The notes beneath the pieces were generated by a model, which had not been told where the DNA came from, searched no databases, and was given only the letters and a program-made list of their open reading frames with translations. A stretch of 64,000 nucleotides of DNA from Methanolinea mesophila (GTDB lineage: Archaea; Halobacteriota; Methanomicrobia; Methanomicrobiales; Methanospirillaceae), in assembly GCF_017873855.1 (NCBI RefSeq), contig NZ_JAGGKR010000001.1, forward strand, positions 1,431,529 to 1,495,528, written 5' to 3'. The position numbers and the translations under genes were made by a program. Shown here one piece after another: positions 1-9,313 of this stretch. The first letter of the stretch is position 1. Each line of letters opens with the position of its first letter.

Positions 1-236
1 ATGCGGGCGTTGTGACCGAGGTGAGCGTGCTCATTCACCCGTACCTTGCCGGGGGCAGGCCGGAACCGACTCTGTTCGACCCGGATAGGGCTGGCTTCAA
101 GGACTTTTTGGTCCCCCTCGTTCACCGATCCACCGAGATGATGAGGAATGGTATCGTCTGGGTCAGGTACGCGGTAACGGCATCGTGCGATGCACAAGAC
201 CCGGAGAGGGGGGTATCGGTACCTGATCGGCCATAA
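1..236 (+). CDS. RibD C-terminal-type reductase (ArfC-like), 3' fragment
   Basis: The reading frame is open from the window edge (codons from base 3) to the stop at 234-236, so only about 77 C-terminal residues are present. The visible stretch VVTEVSVLIHPYLAGG followed by a PTLFD segment and a final GIVWVRYAV strand matches, from memory, the end of archaeal 2,5-diamino-6-(ribosylamino)-4(3H)-pyrimidinone 5'-phosphate reductases of the RibD C-terminal/DHFR-like fold. That enzyme acts in the cytoplasm early in riboflavin and F420 synthesis using NAD(P)H. The identity fits the next gene, cofH, whose substrate lies on the same pathway. The final ~20 residues are not recognised. Internal GTG codons at 12 or 21 could mislead a gene caller into a short hypothetical ORF; the frame is better read as continuing upstream. 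Confidence 0.65.
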   Translation, partial: AGVVTEVSVLIHPYLAGGRPEPTLFDPDRAGFKDFLVPLVHRSTEMMRNGIVWVRYAVTASCDAQDPERGVSVPDRP

Positions 237-246
237 TGCCAGCGAA

Positions 247-254
247 TTATATAT
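247..254 (+). promoter_or_regulatory. Candidate TATA box upstream of cofH
   Basis: An AT-only run (TTATATAT) stands out in GC-rich DNA about 90 bases before the cofH start. With the usual archaeal spacing the transcript would begin near base 275-280, giving a leader of roughly 60 bases. No BRE was scored. Confidence 0.35.
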
Positions 255-340
255 CACACGAAAATCTGCCGGTGGTTCAGATTGGGACCGCGGGCCTTCT
301 CCACTGAATTTATCTCTCCTCCCACCGATTCAGATCTACC

Positions 341-1465
341 GTGTCAACCTTTAGCAAGGCAGATGCAGGGTCTCCCTCGGGCAGGACCATACGGGAAATT
401 ATCGATACCGCGCGATCGGGCGGGCGATTGGAAGAGTCGGACCTTTTCGCGCTCATGCGCTGCAACGATCGTGATATCTGGGATATATGTGCGGCAGCAG
501 ACGAGCTCCGATCGCGGACCGTCGGGAACGCGGTGACGTATGTCCGGAACCAGAACATCAACGTGACCAATATCTGCGTAAACAATTGCGGTTTTTGCGG
601 GTTTTCCCGGAAAGCCGGCGATGAGGATGCATATTTTTACGGCGAGGACGTGATCCGGGAGCGGGCCGCCCAGGCCAGGGAACGCGGGGTCACCGAGATC
701 TGCACCGTATCCGGGCTTCACCCGGAGTTCAACGCCCGGTCGTACGTGCAGGTCTATTCCTGGCTCTGCGATGAGGCCCCCGGAGTTCATATCCATGCAT
801 CAAATCCCATGGAGGTCGCGTATGCCGCCCGGAGGTCCGGGATCTCTACCAAAGAGGTGATGGCGCAGTTCAGGGACGCGGGGCTTTCTTCAATGTGCGG
901 AACCGCAGCGGAGATTCTCTCGGACCCGGTGCGGCAGGTGATCTGTCCCGGGAAAATTTCCACCGCGGAATGGATCCGCATCATCGAGGAGGCCCACCGG
1001 ATGGGCATTCCCACAACCGCGACCATCATGTACGGGCACTGCGAGACGGTCGGGGACCGGGTGCGGCACCTCTCCATTCTCCGGGATATACAGGACCGGA
1101 CCGGGGGGTTCACCGAGTTCGTGCCGCTCTCCTTTATCCACATGAACACCCCCCTCTACCGCGAGGGACGTGCCCGTGCGGGTGCGACCGGGAGGGAGGA
1201 CCTCCTGATGGTCGCCGGGTCCAGACTTTTCCTCGACAATATCCCGCATATCCAGGTCTCATGGGTCAAACTCGGGCAGAAGATGGCCCAAATCTGCCTC
1301 ATGGCGGGTGGGGACGACCTCGGGGGGACCATGTTCGAAGAGCGGATATCCCGGGGTGCAGGGGCGCAGAATACCGATTACCTCGATCCTGACGAGATGC
1401 GGAGGATGGCGGAGGATATCGGGAGGGACCTTGTCCAGCGGACCACCCTCTACGGGCGGGCCTGA
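341..1465 (+). CDS. cofH: F0 synthase subunit 2 (5-amino-6-(D-ribitylamino)uracil--L-tyrosine 4-hydroxyphenyl transferase)
   Basis: CofH is a radical SAM enzyme that joins the 4-hydroxybenzyl group of tyrosine to 5-amino-6-(D-ribitylamino)uracil; CofG then closes the ring to F0, the chromophore of coenzyme F420. The 374-residue protein carries the radical SAM cluster motif CVNNCGFC (CX3CX2C) near residues 79-86, preceded by NVTNI, and the typical CofH segments HIHASNPMEV, GLSSMCGTAAEIL and FIHMNTPLY. Length matches the family. The start at 341 gives the normal N-terminus; a longer upstream extension is not open. CofG is not in the window. The upstream gene probably encodes a reductase of the same pyrimidine pathway, and ribC/ribH lie 7-8 kb downstream. 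Function is well supported; CofG/CofH confusion is unlikely because of the CVNNC motif. Confidence 0.93.
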   Translation: MSTFSKADAGSPSGRTIREIIDTARSGGRLEESDLFALMRCNDRDIWDICAAADELRSRTVGNAVTYVRNQNINVTNICVNNCGFCGFSRKAGDEDAYFYGEDVIRERAAQARERGVTEICTVSGLHPEFNARSYVQVYSWLCDEAPGVHIHASNPMEVAYAARRSGISTKEVMAQFRDAGLSSMCGTAAEILSDPVRQVICPGKISTAEWIRIIEEAHRMGIPTTATIMYGHCETVGDRVRHLSILRDIQDRTGGFTEFVPLSFIHMNTPLYREGRARAGATGREDLLMVAGSRLFLDNIPHIQVSWVKLGQKMAQICLMAGGDDLGGTMFEERISRGAGAQNTDYLDPDEMRRMAEDIGRDLVQRTTLYGRA

Positions 1466-1503
1466 CACCCCGAAATCTAATTGTTTTCCGGACACCACCC
1501 TCC

Positions 1504-1962
1504 ATGATGAGAAGAGGCGAGAGGGAACGGAACGACCCCGCCTGGATCGCAGAAGTTCTCCGCGATGCCAGGGTCTGCAGGGTGGCGTTCGCCGGCCCCG
1601 AACCATATGTCGTACCGCTCTGTTTCGGGTACGAAGAGAACCGGATTTATCTCCATTCAGCGCCGGAAGGAAAGAAGATGGACCTTTTTTCCGGGAACCC
1701 GAAGGTCTGCGTGGAGTTCGAAACGGGAGTGGAACTCGTCACGGGAGGTCCTCCCTGCGACTGGGGAATGAAGTACAGGACCGTGATCTCGTCCGGGACG
1801 GCGCGGCTTGTGGAGGACGAGGACGAGAAACTCCGGGCGCTCTCCCTAATCGCAAAACATTACGGGGCGAAAGGGACCATCACTCCCGGGATGGCCGGGA
1901 AGGTGGCGGTGATCCGAATCGACCTTGAAGAGGTCTCCGGCAAGACCGCAGGCTATTCCTGA
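1504..1962 (+). CDS. Pyridoxamine 5'-phosphate oxidase-like FMN-binding protein
   Basis: This 152-residue protein has the split-barrel flavin-binding fold of the PNPOx-like/NimA family. Recognisable elements are the N-terminal helix with VCRVAFAGPEPYVVPLCFGY, the IYLHSAPEGKKMDLF strand-turn-helix and the barrel strand around KYRTVISSGTARLVED. Members bind FMN or F420 and reduce small substrates; the exact substrate cannot be read from the sequence. It follows cofH by 38 bases on the same strand and may share its transcript, which would fit a flavin- or F420-using protein. ATG occurs twice in tandem (1504 and 1507); either may initiate. Confidence 0.8.
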   Translation: MMRRGERERNDPAWIAEVLRDARVCRVAFAGPEPYVVPLCFGYEENRIYLHSAPEGKKMDLFSGNPKVCVEFETGVELVTGGPPCDWGMKYRTVISSGTARLVEDEDEKLRALSLIAKHYGAKGTITPGMAGKVAVIRIDLEEVSGKTAGYS

Positions 1963-2027
1963 TTCCGGGATACTTACTTGAGATCGGGAGTGCATGGCAA
2001 GTAAATAACCTCCTTAGGGTGACCTCC

Positions 2028-3083
2028 ATGCAGAATGCCCTTCTCCGCCCCGTCGGATACGCCATCCTCGCCGCGTTCCTCTTCGGAGTCTCCACTCCCC
2101 TGGCCAAGGCACTCGTGGGAGAAATACACCCCCTGGTCCTGGCCGGGCTTCTCTATACCGGGATGGGGCTCGCGCTCCTCGCGGTCTGCCTTGTCTCCCG
2201 GGTAAGACACAGGTCCGGACCGGGGGAGGCCCCTCTCCGGAGGGGGGATGTCCCCTGGCTGGCGATGACCGTGCTCGCGGGGGGAGTGATTGCGCCCGTC
2301 CTGCTCATGGCAGGCCTGTCCACGACCCCTGCATCGACCGCTTCGCTCCTGCTCAATTTCGAAGCCGCGGCCACCATCCTGATCGCGTTCCTGGTCTTCC
2401 GTGAGTCGATGAGCCGCCGGGCATGGGGTGCGGTCGCCGTCATCGGCGTTGCCGCCGTAACCCTGTCCGTTGACTTTTCCGGCGAATTCATGGTTTCACT
2501 GGGGAGCCTTGCAGTGATCGGGGCGTGCGTGTTCTGGGGACTTGATAACAATACCACCAGGGTGATCTCCCTCCGGGACCCCGCCTCCATCGGGAGCATC
2601 AAAGGGCTGGTTGCAGGAGGAATAACCCTGGGACTTGCGGCAGCCCTCCACGCGCCGTTCCCCGGAGACCCTGCGGTGCTCGAAGCTCTGGCACTGGGAG
2701 CCGTATCCTACGGATTCTCCACCATTTTCTTCATCCTCGCGCTCAGGGGCCTCGGTACGGCCCGGACGGGTGCCTATTTCAGTGCAGCACCGTTCATAGG
2801 GGCGGGGGCCTCGTTCCTCATCTTCCTCACTCTTCCCTCACTCCGGTTCATCGCGGCCCTTCCCCTGATGGTCATCGGTGCATGGCTCCTCCTTTCCGAG
2901 GTGCACACCCACCGGCACGTTCACCCCCGAATCGTCCACGAGCACCGGCATCGGCACGACGACCTCCATCACCGGCACCAGCACCCGGAAGGAACCAGGG
3001 ATGAAGAGCATTCTCATGTCCACGAGCATCCTCATGAGGAGCACACCCACCCGCATACCCCGGATATTCACCACCGCCACTGA
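2028..3083 (+). CDS. EamA/DMT-family transporter with histidine-rich tail
   Basis: A 351-residue integral membrane protein with about ten hydrophobic segments forming the two EamA repeats of the drug/metabolite transporter superfamily (for example AILAAFLFGVSTPLAKAL near the start and GAYFSAAPFIGAGASFL in the second repeat). The last ~60 residues, after the final helix (ends LLLSEV), are soluble and extraordinarily rich in His, mostly as HxH pairs, a layout typical of metal-binding tails on metal transporters. I chose ATG 2028 because AGGGTGA lies 5 bases upstream; a GTG at 2019 sits inside that site. Substrate is unknown; the tail suggests divalent metal sensing or transport, which is an inference and not a property of ordinary EamA exporters. 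Confidence 0.85.
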   Translation: MQNALLRPVGYAILAAFLFGVSTPLAKALVGEIHPLVLAGLLYTGMGLALLAVCLVSRVRHRSGPGEAPLRRGDVPWLAMTVLAGGVIAPVLLMAGLSTTPASTASLLLNFEAAATILIAFLVFRESMSRRAWGAVAVIGVAAVTLSVDFSGEFMVSLGSLAVIGACVFWGLDNNTTRVISLRDPASIGSIKGLVAGGITLGLAAALHAPFPGDPAVLEALALGAVSYGFSTIFFILALRGLGTARTGAYFSAAPFIGAGASFLIFLTLPSLRFIAALPLMVIGAWLLLSEVHTHRHVHPRIVHEHRHRHDDLHHRHQHPEGTRDEEHSHVHEHPHEEHTHPHTPDIHHRH

Positions 3084-3166
3084 CCGTGAGTGAAGAGGAA
3101 ACGAAAACTCACCCGGGATCCTTTAATTGGTTTGGGAAATCTTCGGCGAAATGAAAAAAAGAAAAT

Positions 3167-3718
3167 CTAGTCCATCGGTTTCAGAAGTTCGACAATCTTC
3201 CGGCCGATCTTACCGGCATTCTTCATGGCGTGGGCATCATGTGCAACCTCGCCCGCCATGTAGCCCTTGCCCCGCACGTGACCCAGGTACGAGAATTCGT
3301 GGCTGTTTAAGAACCCCTCGATGGTTTGGATAGTCCGGTCTCCGCCTTTGTTCGCACAGACCGCCACTGCCACCGCTTTCCTCCCGGCGAGCTTCCTCTG
3401 GTGATAAAGGGAATAGCTCCTGTCGATGAAATTTTTCAGGTGCCCGGAGAGGTCGTAGTAGTAGGTGGGTGAGCCGATGACCAGCACTTCGGCGTCCAGC
3501 ACCTTCTCCATGATATCTCCCCAGTCATCATTCTGGATTACGCACCAGTCTTCTTCCTTGCACTTTTCGCATCCGAGGCAGGGACGGATCTCTTTTCCTG
3601 CGAGGGAGATGAACTCGGTGGGGATACCGGCCTCTTCACAGGGGGCAAGCACCGCCTTCACCAGAATGGAAGTGTTCCCGTTCTTCCTGGTGCTCCCCGA
3701 TATGCCAATGACCGTCAT
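3167..3718 (-). CDS. Iron-sulfur flavoprotein, NADPH-dependent FMN reductase family
   Basis: The 183-residue protein begins MTVIGISGSTRKNGNTS, the FMN phosphate-binding loop of flavodoxin-like reductases, and carries CLGCEKCKEEDWC at about residues 48-60. This CX2CX2CX5C pattern is the compact cysteine motif that binds a [4Fe-4S] cluster in the Isf proteins of methanogens. Such proteins are cytoplasmic electron carriers, in Methanosarcina linked to ferredoxin and to reduction of oxygen species. VLVIGSPTYYYDLSG is the second flavin loop. An open frame continues 82 codons upstream, but that part overlaps the DUF123 gene and does not look coding, so the start at 3718 is preferred. It heads away from a compact minus-strand block and may be its last gene. 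Confidence 0.87.
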   Translation of the reverse strand: MTVIGISGSTRKNGNTSILVKAVLAPCEEAGIPTEFISLAGKEIRPCLGCEKCKEEDWCVIQNDDWGDIMEKVLDAEVLVIGSPTYYYDLSGHLKNFIDRSYSLYHQRKLAGRKAVAVAVCANKGGDRTIQTIEGFLNSHEFSYLGHVRGKGYMAGEVAHDAHAMKNAGKIGRKIVELLKPMD

Positions 3719-3743
3719 GATATTACACTGGTCCCCGGATCTT

Positions 3744-4175
3744 TTATAGTGTTCTCTCGGTCCATGCAAGACCGAGCTCCCGGAACGCCCGCCGGATTTC
3801 GGGACCAGGGTGAGCGGCGAAAAAGAAGAGGTGGGAGGGGCACCTACAGTCACTCGACCCGAACCAGTGCACCTTACCGCCCCCGAGGGCACCGGCAAGG
3901 CTGCACTCTTTCCGTTCCCCTGTCTCCGCACAATATACCCCGGCCAGACGGAACGACGGGTCATGGAGGAGGTGATCGATGTGCCAGTGGGTCCTGGAAC
4001 CGGGTGTCGCCGCTACGCGGATATGTCTCCCGACCCGGGCCTGAAGGCCTCCGGAACCGAGCGCCGACCCGGCGTAGACGTAGTACCCTTCGGGAAAAAA
4101 ACGTTCTCCGAGGGCGCCTATTTGGACCGGGACCCCTCCCCCCGAGATTACCAGGCAGTAGATCCCTTTACCCAT
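3744..4175 (-). CDS. DUF123 (GIY-YIG-like) domain protein
   Basis: A 143-residue protein beginning GKGIYCLVISGGG and containing YVYAGSALGSGGLQARVGRH followed by HWHIDHLL, the signature of the DUF123 family, which is distantly related to GIY-YIG nucleases and often fused to or encoded near endonuclease III in archaea. The C-terminal part holds the family's conserved Cys/His region (SSDCRCPSHLF). Its start overlaps the end of the upstream MBL hydrolase gene by 8 bases, so the two are almost certainly cotranscribed. Biochemical role is unproven in the family; nuclease or nucleic-acid binding is a family-level guess. Confidence 0.85.
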   Translation of the reverse strand: MGKGIYCLVISGGGVPVQIGALGERFFPEGYYVYAGSALGSGGLQARVGRHIRVAATPGSRTHWHIDHLLHDPSFRLAGVYCAETGERKECSLAGALGGGKVHWFGSSDCRCPSHLFFFAAHPGPEIRRAFRELGLAWTERTL

Positions 4176-4770
4176 AACAACTCTTCAGGAGATCCCGGGC
4201 GGCGGCGATGTGACGTTCTCCGCCCTCTTCCACGGGGGTGCCGTGACCTGGGTAGAGGCCCCTGACCTCGAGCTCCGAGAGCCGGTCCAGCGACTCCCCC
4301 AATGATGCCCGGCTCCCTCCCGGAAAGTCGAACCGCCCGAATCCTCCGTCGGTAAAGACCGTGTCCCCGGAGATGAGGTCCCGCCCCTCCTCCGAGTAGA
4401 GGCAGATACTCCCCCGGGTGTGGCCCGGGGTATGCAGGACCAGGAGCCCTCCTACACGATCCCCCTCCTCCAGGACGAGATCCGGGACAATTCCCGGCGA
4501 CCGGCCGCCGAAGTTGAAGGCCAGGCTCTCCCTGTCGTCGACCAGCCCCGGCGCGTCCAGCCGGTGTATGGCAACCCTGGCATCGCACATATGGGCGATC
4601 TCTTTTACGTAGGCGATATGGTCGTAGTGGCAGTGGGTGAGGACAATATACTCGATCTGCGCTGAAAACCGCTCGACCGCCACCGGGCTCACGCCTGCGT
4701 CGACCAGGACGTTCCCCGCCACGAAGCCGTTGCCGAGGAATGACTCTCCCGGGATCCACCGGACAGACAT
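4168..4770 (-). CDS. MBL-fold metallo-hydrolase (glyoxalase II-like)
   Basis: About 200 residues with the metallo-beta-lactamase signature THCHYDH, then HTPGHTRGS, a metal-ligand Asp in SGDTVFTDGG and the final YPGHG histidine: the full set of binuclear metal ligands. The compact size and GFGRFDFPGG segment are like small glyoxalase II/thioesterase-type hydrolases; substrate unknown. Two starts are possible: 4788 (MCYYF...) is directly abutted by GGAGGG, too close to be a good site, while 4770 (MSVRWIPGES...) gives the usual family N-terminus and is given here. The gene is divergent from thiC with only about 35 bases between starts, so the two promoters must overlap or reach into coding DNA. 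Overlaps the DUF123 gene downstream. Confidence 0.85.
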   Translation of the reverse strand: MSVRWIPGESFLGNGFVAGNVLVDAGVSPVAVERFSAQIEYIVLTHCHYDHIAYVKEIAHMCDARVAIHRLDAPGLVDDRESLAFNFGGRSPGIVPDLVLEEGDRVGGLLVLHTPGHTRGSICLYSEEGRDLISGDTVFTDGGFGRFDFPGGSRASLGESLDRLSELEVRGLYPGHGTPVEEGGERHIAAARDLLKSCYG

Positions 4771-4805
4771 GCTAAAGTAATAACACATCCCTCCAAATCT
4801 CTTTT

Positions 4806-6080
4806 ATGCAATCCCTTATCCGGGAGTCCCTTTCCGGAGTCCCCACCGAGGTCCACGAGGCGGCACACCGGGAAGGCCTGGCCCCCCGCGACCTCGCCAG
4901 GCTGGTGGCCCGCGGCAGAGCGGTTATCCCGGTCAACCCGGCACGCCCCCACCCCCCGATCGCCATCGGGCAGGGGTGCCGGGTGAAGGTGAACGTGAAC
5001 GTGGGCACCTCCGGGGAACGGTGTGACGAGAACCTGGAGATGGCCAAGGCCAGGGCGGCGCTCGCGAACGGTGCGGATACCCTCATGGACCTCTCCACGG
5101 GGGGCGACCTGCCCCGCATGCGAAAGAAGATCCTGGACCTCCCCGTGCCGGTAGGGACGGTACCTGTCTACGAGGCGGTGCGGAGGGCGGGAAATGCCGC
5201 CGACGTGGACGCCGACCTGCTCTTCTCGGTGATCCGGGACCACTGCCGTGAGGGGGTGGACTTCCTCACCCTCCATTGCGGGGTGAACAGACAGGCGCTG
5301 GAGGCGCTCCATGCGGACCCGAGGATCATGCAGGTGGTCTCCCGCGGGGGGGCCTTCCACGTGGCCATGATGGTCCAGCGTGAGGAGGAAAACCCGCTTT
5401 ATGCCGAGTTCGACTACCTGCTCGAGATCCTCTCCGAGTACTCGGTAGTGGCGAGCCTCGGCGACGGGATGAGGCCGGGGTGTCTTCAGGACGCCGAGCG
5501 TCGGGCGAAGTCCGTGGAGTACCTCACTCTTGGCTCGCTCGCCCAGCGTTCACTCGAGGCCGGGGTGCAGCGGATGGTCGAGGGCCCGGGGCACATCCCC
5601 CTCACCCAGGTGGAGTATAACGTCAGAATGATCAAGGAGCTGACCGACGATGCCCCGCTCTACCTCCTCGGCCCCCTGGTCACCGACATCGCACCGGGCT
5701 ACGACCACGTGGTCTCCGCCATCGGGGGAGCGGTTGCCGCCATGCACGGGGCGGACTTCCTGTGCATGGTAAGCCCCAGCGAGCACCTTGCTCTGCCGCA
5801 GGAGGAAGACATCGTGGAAGGCACGCGTGTCGCAAAACTGGCCGCCCACGTGGGAGACCTCTGCAGGGGGCCGGACGGGCACAAGGATCCCCGCGAGCTC
5901 CAGATGGCCGAGGCGCGGGCACGGCTCGACTGGGAGGAGCAGTTCAGGCTGGCCCTCTCGGGTGACGCCGCCCGGAAGGTGCACCGGCGGGACGGGGAAC
6001 TCGAGACCTGTTCCATGTGCGGGGAGCTTTGTGCAGTCAAACTGGTCCGGGAACTTTTCGAAAAGGAGAGAAAGGGATAA
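4806..6080 (+). CDS. thiC: ThiC-family radical SAM enzyme (phosphomethylpyrimidine synthase or paralogue), copy 1
   Basis: ThiC converts aminoimidazole ribotide to hydroxymethylpyrimidine phosphate for thiamine synthesis. The 424-residue protein lacks the long N-terminal domain of bacterial ThiC and shows NVNVGTSGERCDENLEM, DLSTGGDLPRMR, FLTLHCGVNRQAL, a VEGPGHIPL helix and the C-terminal cluster motif CSMCGELC. The C-terminal spacing reads CX2CX3C, one residue shorter than the bacterial CX2CX4C. A second paralogue lies at 36492-37760, so one of the two may instead be a BzaF-type 5-hydroxybenzimidazole synthase. This copy, with its VEGPGHIP motif, looks the more canonical ThiC. No TPP riboswitch can fit in the 35-base upstream gap. 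A T-rich run follows the stop. Confidence 0.88.
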   Translation: MQSLIRESLSGVPTEVHEAAHREGLAPRDLARLVARGRAVIPVNPARPHPPIAIGQGCRVKVNVNVGTSGERCDENLEMAKARAALANGADTLMDLSTGGDLPRMRKKILDLPVPVGTVPVYEAVRRAGNAADVDADLLFSVIRDHCREGVDFLTLHCGVNRQALEALHADPRIMQVVSRGGAFHVAMMVQREEENPLYAEFDYLLEILSEYSVVASLGDGMRPGCLQDAERRAKSVEYLTLGSLAQRSLEAGVQRMVEGPGHIPLTQVEYNVRMIKELTDDAPLYLLGPLVTDIAPGYDHVVSAIGGAVAAMHGADFLCMVSPSEHLALPQEEDIVEGTRVAKLAAHVGDLCRGPDGHKDPRELQMAEARARLDWEEQFRLALSGDAARKVHRRDGELETCSMCGELCAVKLVRELFEKERKG

Positions 6081-6097
6081 TTAAAAAAACCCATCAA

Positions 6098-6117
6098 TTT
6101 TTCAGATTTTTTATTTT
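6098..6117 (+). terminator. T-rich run after thiC
   Basis: Two T-runs with short interruptions follow the thiC stop by about 20 bases, the usual form of an archaeal intrinsic terminator. No strong hairpin is seen. Confidence 0.4.
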
Positions 6118-6130
6118 CACAGACCTTCCC

Positions 6131-6207
6131 AGGGCTTTTGCCCCGTCAGGATATTCGTGGCGTTGACTGGCGTGCTGAGTGAGGGGGACTCCCTCTATCC
6201 GGTTGAC
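6131..6207 (+). repeat. Dispersed hairpin repeat, copy A (partial)
   Basis: Shares GGATATTCGTGGCGTTGACTG and the following GAGTGAGGGG-type segment with copy B, but the GC-rich head is shortened to GGGCTTTTGCCCC. Confidence 0.6.
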
Positions 6208-6322
6208 TTTACTCTTTCTCGGGAGAGAAAAAAGCCCGGCCCAGCGAGTGACAATCGGAGGGGCTTCCTGTCTATCCCCAGAGCGAGGAATAGGCAGGGG
6301 AGAGCGTTATATCATGAAGTGG

Positions 6323-6424
6323 TGACGCTCCGGGGGCTACGCCCCGCCGCCGGGGCGCCCCGACGGGATATTCGTGGCATTGACTGAGTTGTTGAGTGAG
6401 GGGATATCCCCTTTTCCTGTTCAC
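6323..6424 (+). repeat. Dispersed hairpin repeat, copy B (fullest)
   Basis: Begins GACGCTCCGGGGGCTACGCC, continues through GCCGCCGGGGCGCCCC and GGGATATTCGTGGCATTGAC. GGGGCTACGCCCC and GCCGCCGGGGCG can fold into consecutive hairpins. The 20-30 bases before it (GAGAG..TATATCATGAAGTG) are also shared with copy C, so the full unit may be about 150 bases. Confidence 0.7.
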
Positions 6425-6460
6425 TGCCTACCCTAAGGCGACGAGGAGGCGGGGGAGAGA

Positions 6461-6545
6461 GTAACATCATGAAGTGTAGACGCTCCAGGGGCTTCGCCCC
6501 GCCGCTGCGGCGCACCAACGGGATATTCGTAGCATTGACCGGACT
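6461..6545 (+). repeat. Dispersed hairpin repeat, copy C
   Basis: Same order as copy B with substitutions: ATCATGAAGTG, GACGCTCCAGGGGCTTCGCC, GCCGCTGCGGCGC, GGGATATTCGTAGCATTGAC. The GACGCTCC heads of B and C are 156 bases apart, in direct orientation. Confidence 0.7.
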
Positions 6546-6824
6546 GTTGTCTGCCCAATGTTCCTATTTGCTTATACGATTGGAAGGGATTTACTCTAAT
6601 TCATTGGAGTAATTTGAACCGCCGCCGGGGCGCCCATCGGGGGCGGCGGAACCATCCTGGGGGTAGGGAGAAAACAGCCTCATTCTTATAGCAAAAATTA
6701 TACCTGGATTATTCGAGTAGGAGGCTTTCAGAATTCGATGAAATCCCGCCATCCGTCGTTTAAAAATGTTTAGGGAAAGATACCTTTTGGAATTTCTGAA
6801 TTAGGAAAAAAAACCATTGAGAAT

Positions 6825-7220
6825 CTATTTCAATTCCAGTATCCTGATCGCGAGAAGCGCGGCGTTCTCCCCGTTGTCCACCCCGACGCAGGCGACCGGG
6901 ACCCCTTTCGGCATCTGCACGATGGAGAGGAGGGCGTCGAATCCCATCAGTTTCCCGGAAACCGGGACACCGATGACCGGTTTTTTCGTCTTGGACGCGA
7001 TGACCCCGGGGAGCGCGGCGGACAGTCCCGCGATTGCGATGAACACCCTGCAATCGGTGGCGCGGATATATTCGTCCAGTGCGTCGGGTTCCCTGTGTGC
7101 CGAGATAACCTGGAAATCGTAACTGATCCCGTGTTCTTTCAACAGTTTCCAGGCCTTTTCGGCCACCGGCTGATCTGAGGCGGATCCACAGATAATCGAT
7201 ACCTCTACCATGTTCGCCAT
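6825..7220 (-). CDS. purE: N5-carboxyaminoimidazole ribonucleotide mutase
   Basis: PurE rearranges or carboxylates aminoimidazole ribonucleotide in de novo purine synthesis. The 131-residue protein contains the phosphate-binding [15 protein letters not shown], the [13 protein letters not shown] loop with the catalytic His, and the glycine-rich [16 protein letters not shown] segment ending in [11 protein letters not shown]. Length is slightly short of the usual ~160 residues because the C-terminal helix is brief, as in many archaeal PurE. ATG 7211 (MVEVS...) is an alternative start. It is divergent from the aminotransferase gene at 7265 with a 44-base gap that holds AT-rich promoter-like sequence (TTATAAAAAT at 7241-7250). 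Confidence 0.93.
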   Translation of the reverse strand: MANMVEVSIICGSASDQPVAEKAWKLLKEHGISYDFQVISAHREPDALDEYIRATDCRVFIAIAGLSAALPGVIASKTKKPVIGVPVSGKLMGFDALLSIVQMPKGVPVACVGVDNGENAALLAIRILELK

Positions 7221-7264
7221 CCAAGCTTATATTCCGTCATTATAAAAATAGTTGGGGCGATTTC

Positions 7265-8853
<1,589 letters not shown>

Positions 8854-8905
8854 CGCGGAGTATGGTTTTTAGTCGCATCAGGAAGAGGATAAAGGGAAGA
8901 TCATT

Positions 8906-9313
8906 ATGGCAATAAAACTTGGATTCGTGGTCTCGGAGTTCAACCGGGACATCACCTACATGATGGAGGTGGAAGGCAGGGAGCATGCAGCCTTCCTCGG
9001 CGCGGAAGTGACCGAGTGCATGTACGTCCCCGGGGCGTATGACATGCCGCTCGCTATCAAGAGAATGCTGAAGAAAGGTGCGGTGGACGCAGTGGTGACC
9101 ATCGGGTGCGTCATCGAGGGTGCAACCCAGCACGACGAGATCGTCGTCCAGCACGCCGCCCGGAAGATCATCGACCTCTCGCTCGAGTTCGACAAGCCGG
9201 TCTCGCTCGGGATCTCGGGACCGGGCATGACCAGGCTCGAGGCGAACGAGCGGATCGATTACGCACGCCGTGCGGTCGAGTCGGCAATCAAGATGGTCCA
9301 GCGGTTGAAATGA
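8906..9313 (+). CDS. ribH: 6,7-dimethyl-8-ribityllumazine synthase
   Basis: RibH condenses 5-amino-6-ribitylaminouracil with 3,4-dihydroxy-2-butanone 4-phosphate. The 135-residue protein has [14 protein letters not shown], the [15 protein letters not shown] binding loop, [15 protein letters not shown] with the catalytic His, and [11 protein letters not shown], all standard for archaeal RibH. It normally assembles into icosahedral or pentameric shells. Its stop overlaps the next aminotransferase start (ATGA at 9310-9313), indicating a coupled operon with ribC. Confidence 0.96.
   Translation: MAIKLGFVVSEFNRDITYMMEVEGREHAAFLGAEVTECMYVPGAYDMPLAIKRMLKKGAVDAVVTIGCVIEGATQHDEIVVQHAARKIIDLSLEFDKPVSLGISGPGMTRLEANERIDYARRAVESAIKMVQRLK

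Larger units (their letters stand above)
6081..6824. other. 744-base non-coding gap filled with repeat copies
   Basis: No convincing gene is present. The stretch contains three related copies of a GC-rich hairpin repeat, a further GC palindrome at 6619-6650 (CCGCCGCC ... GGCGGCGG), and an AT-rich portion from about 6660 to 6820. Short open frames here have no recognisable domains and cross the repeats. Confidence 0.7.

Noticed and set aside
4771-4805. TPP riboswitch before thiC
   Set aside because: The gap between thiC and the divergent gene is about 35 bases, too short for a TPP riboswitch.
6157-6518. Short open frames within the repeats at 6.1-6.5 kb
   Set aside because: They run across repeat copies and are not preserved between copies, so they are not genes.
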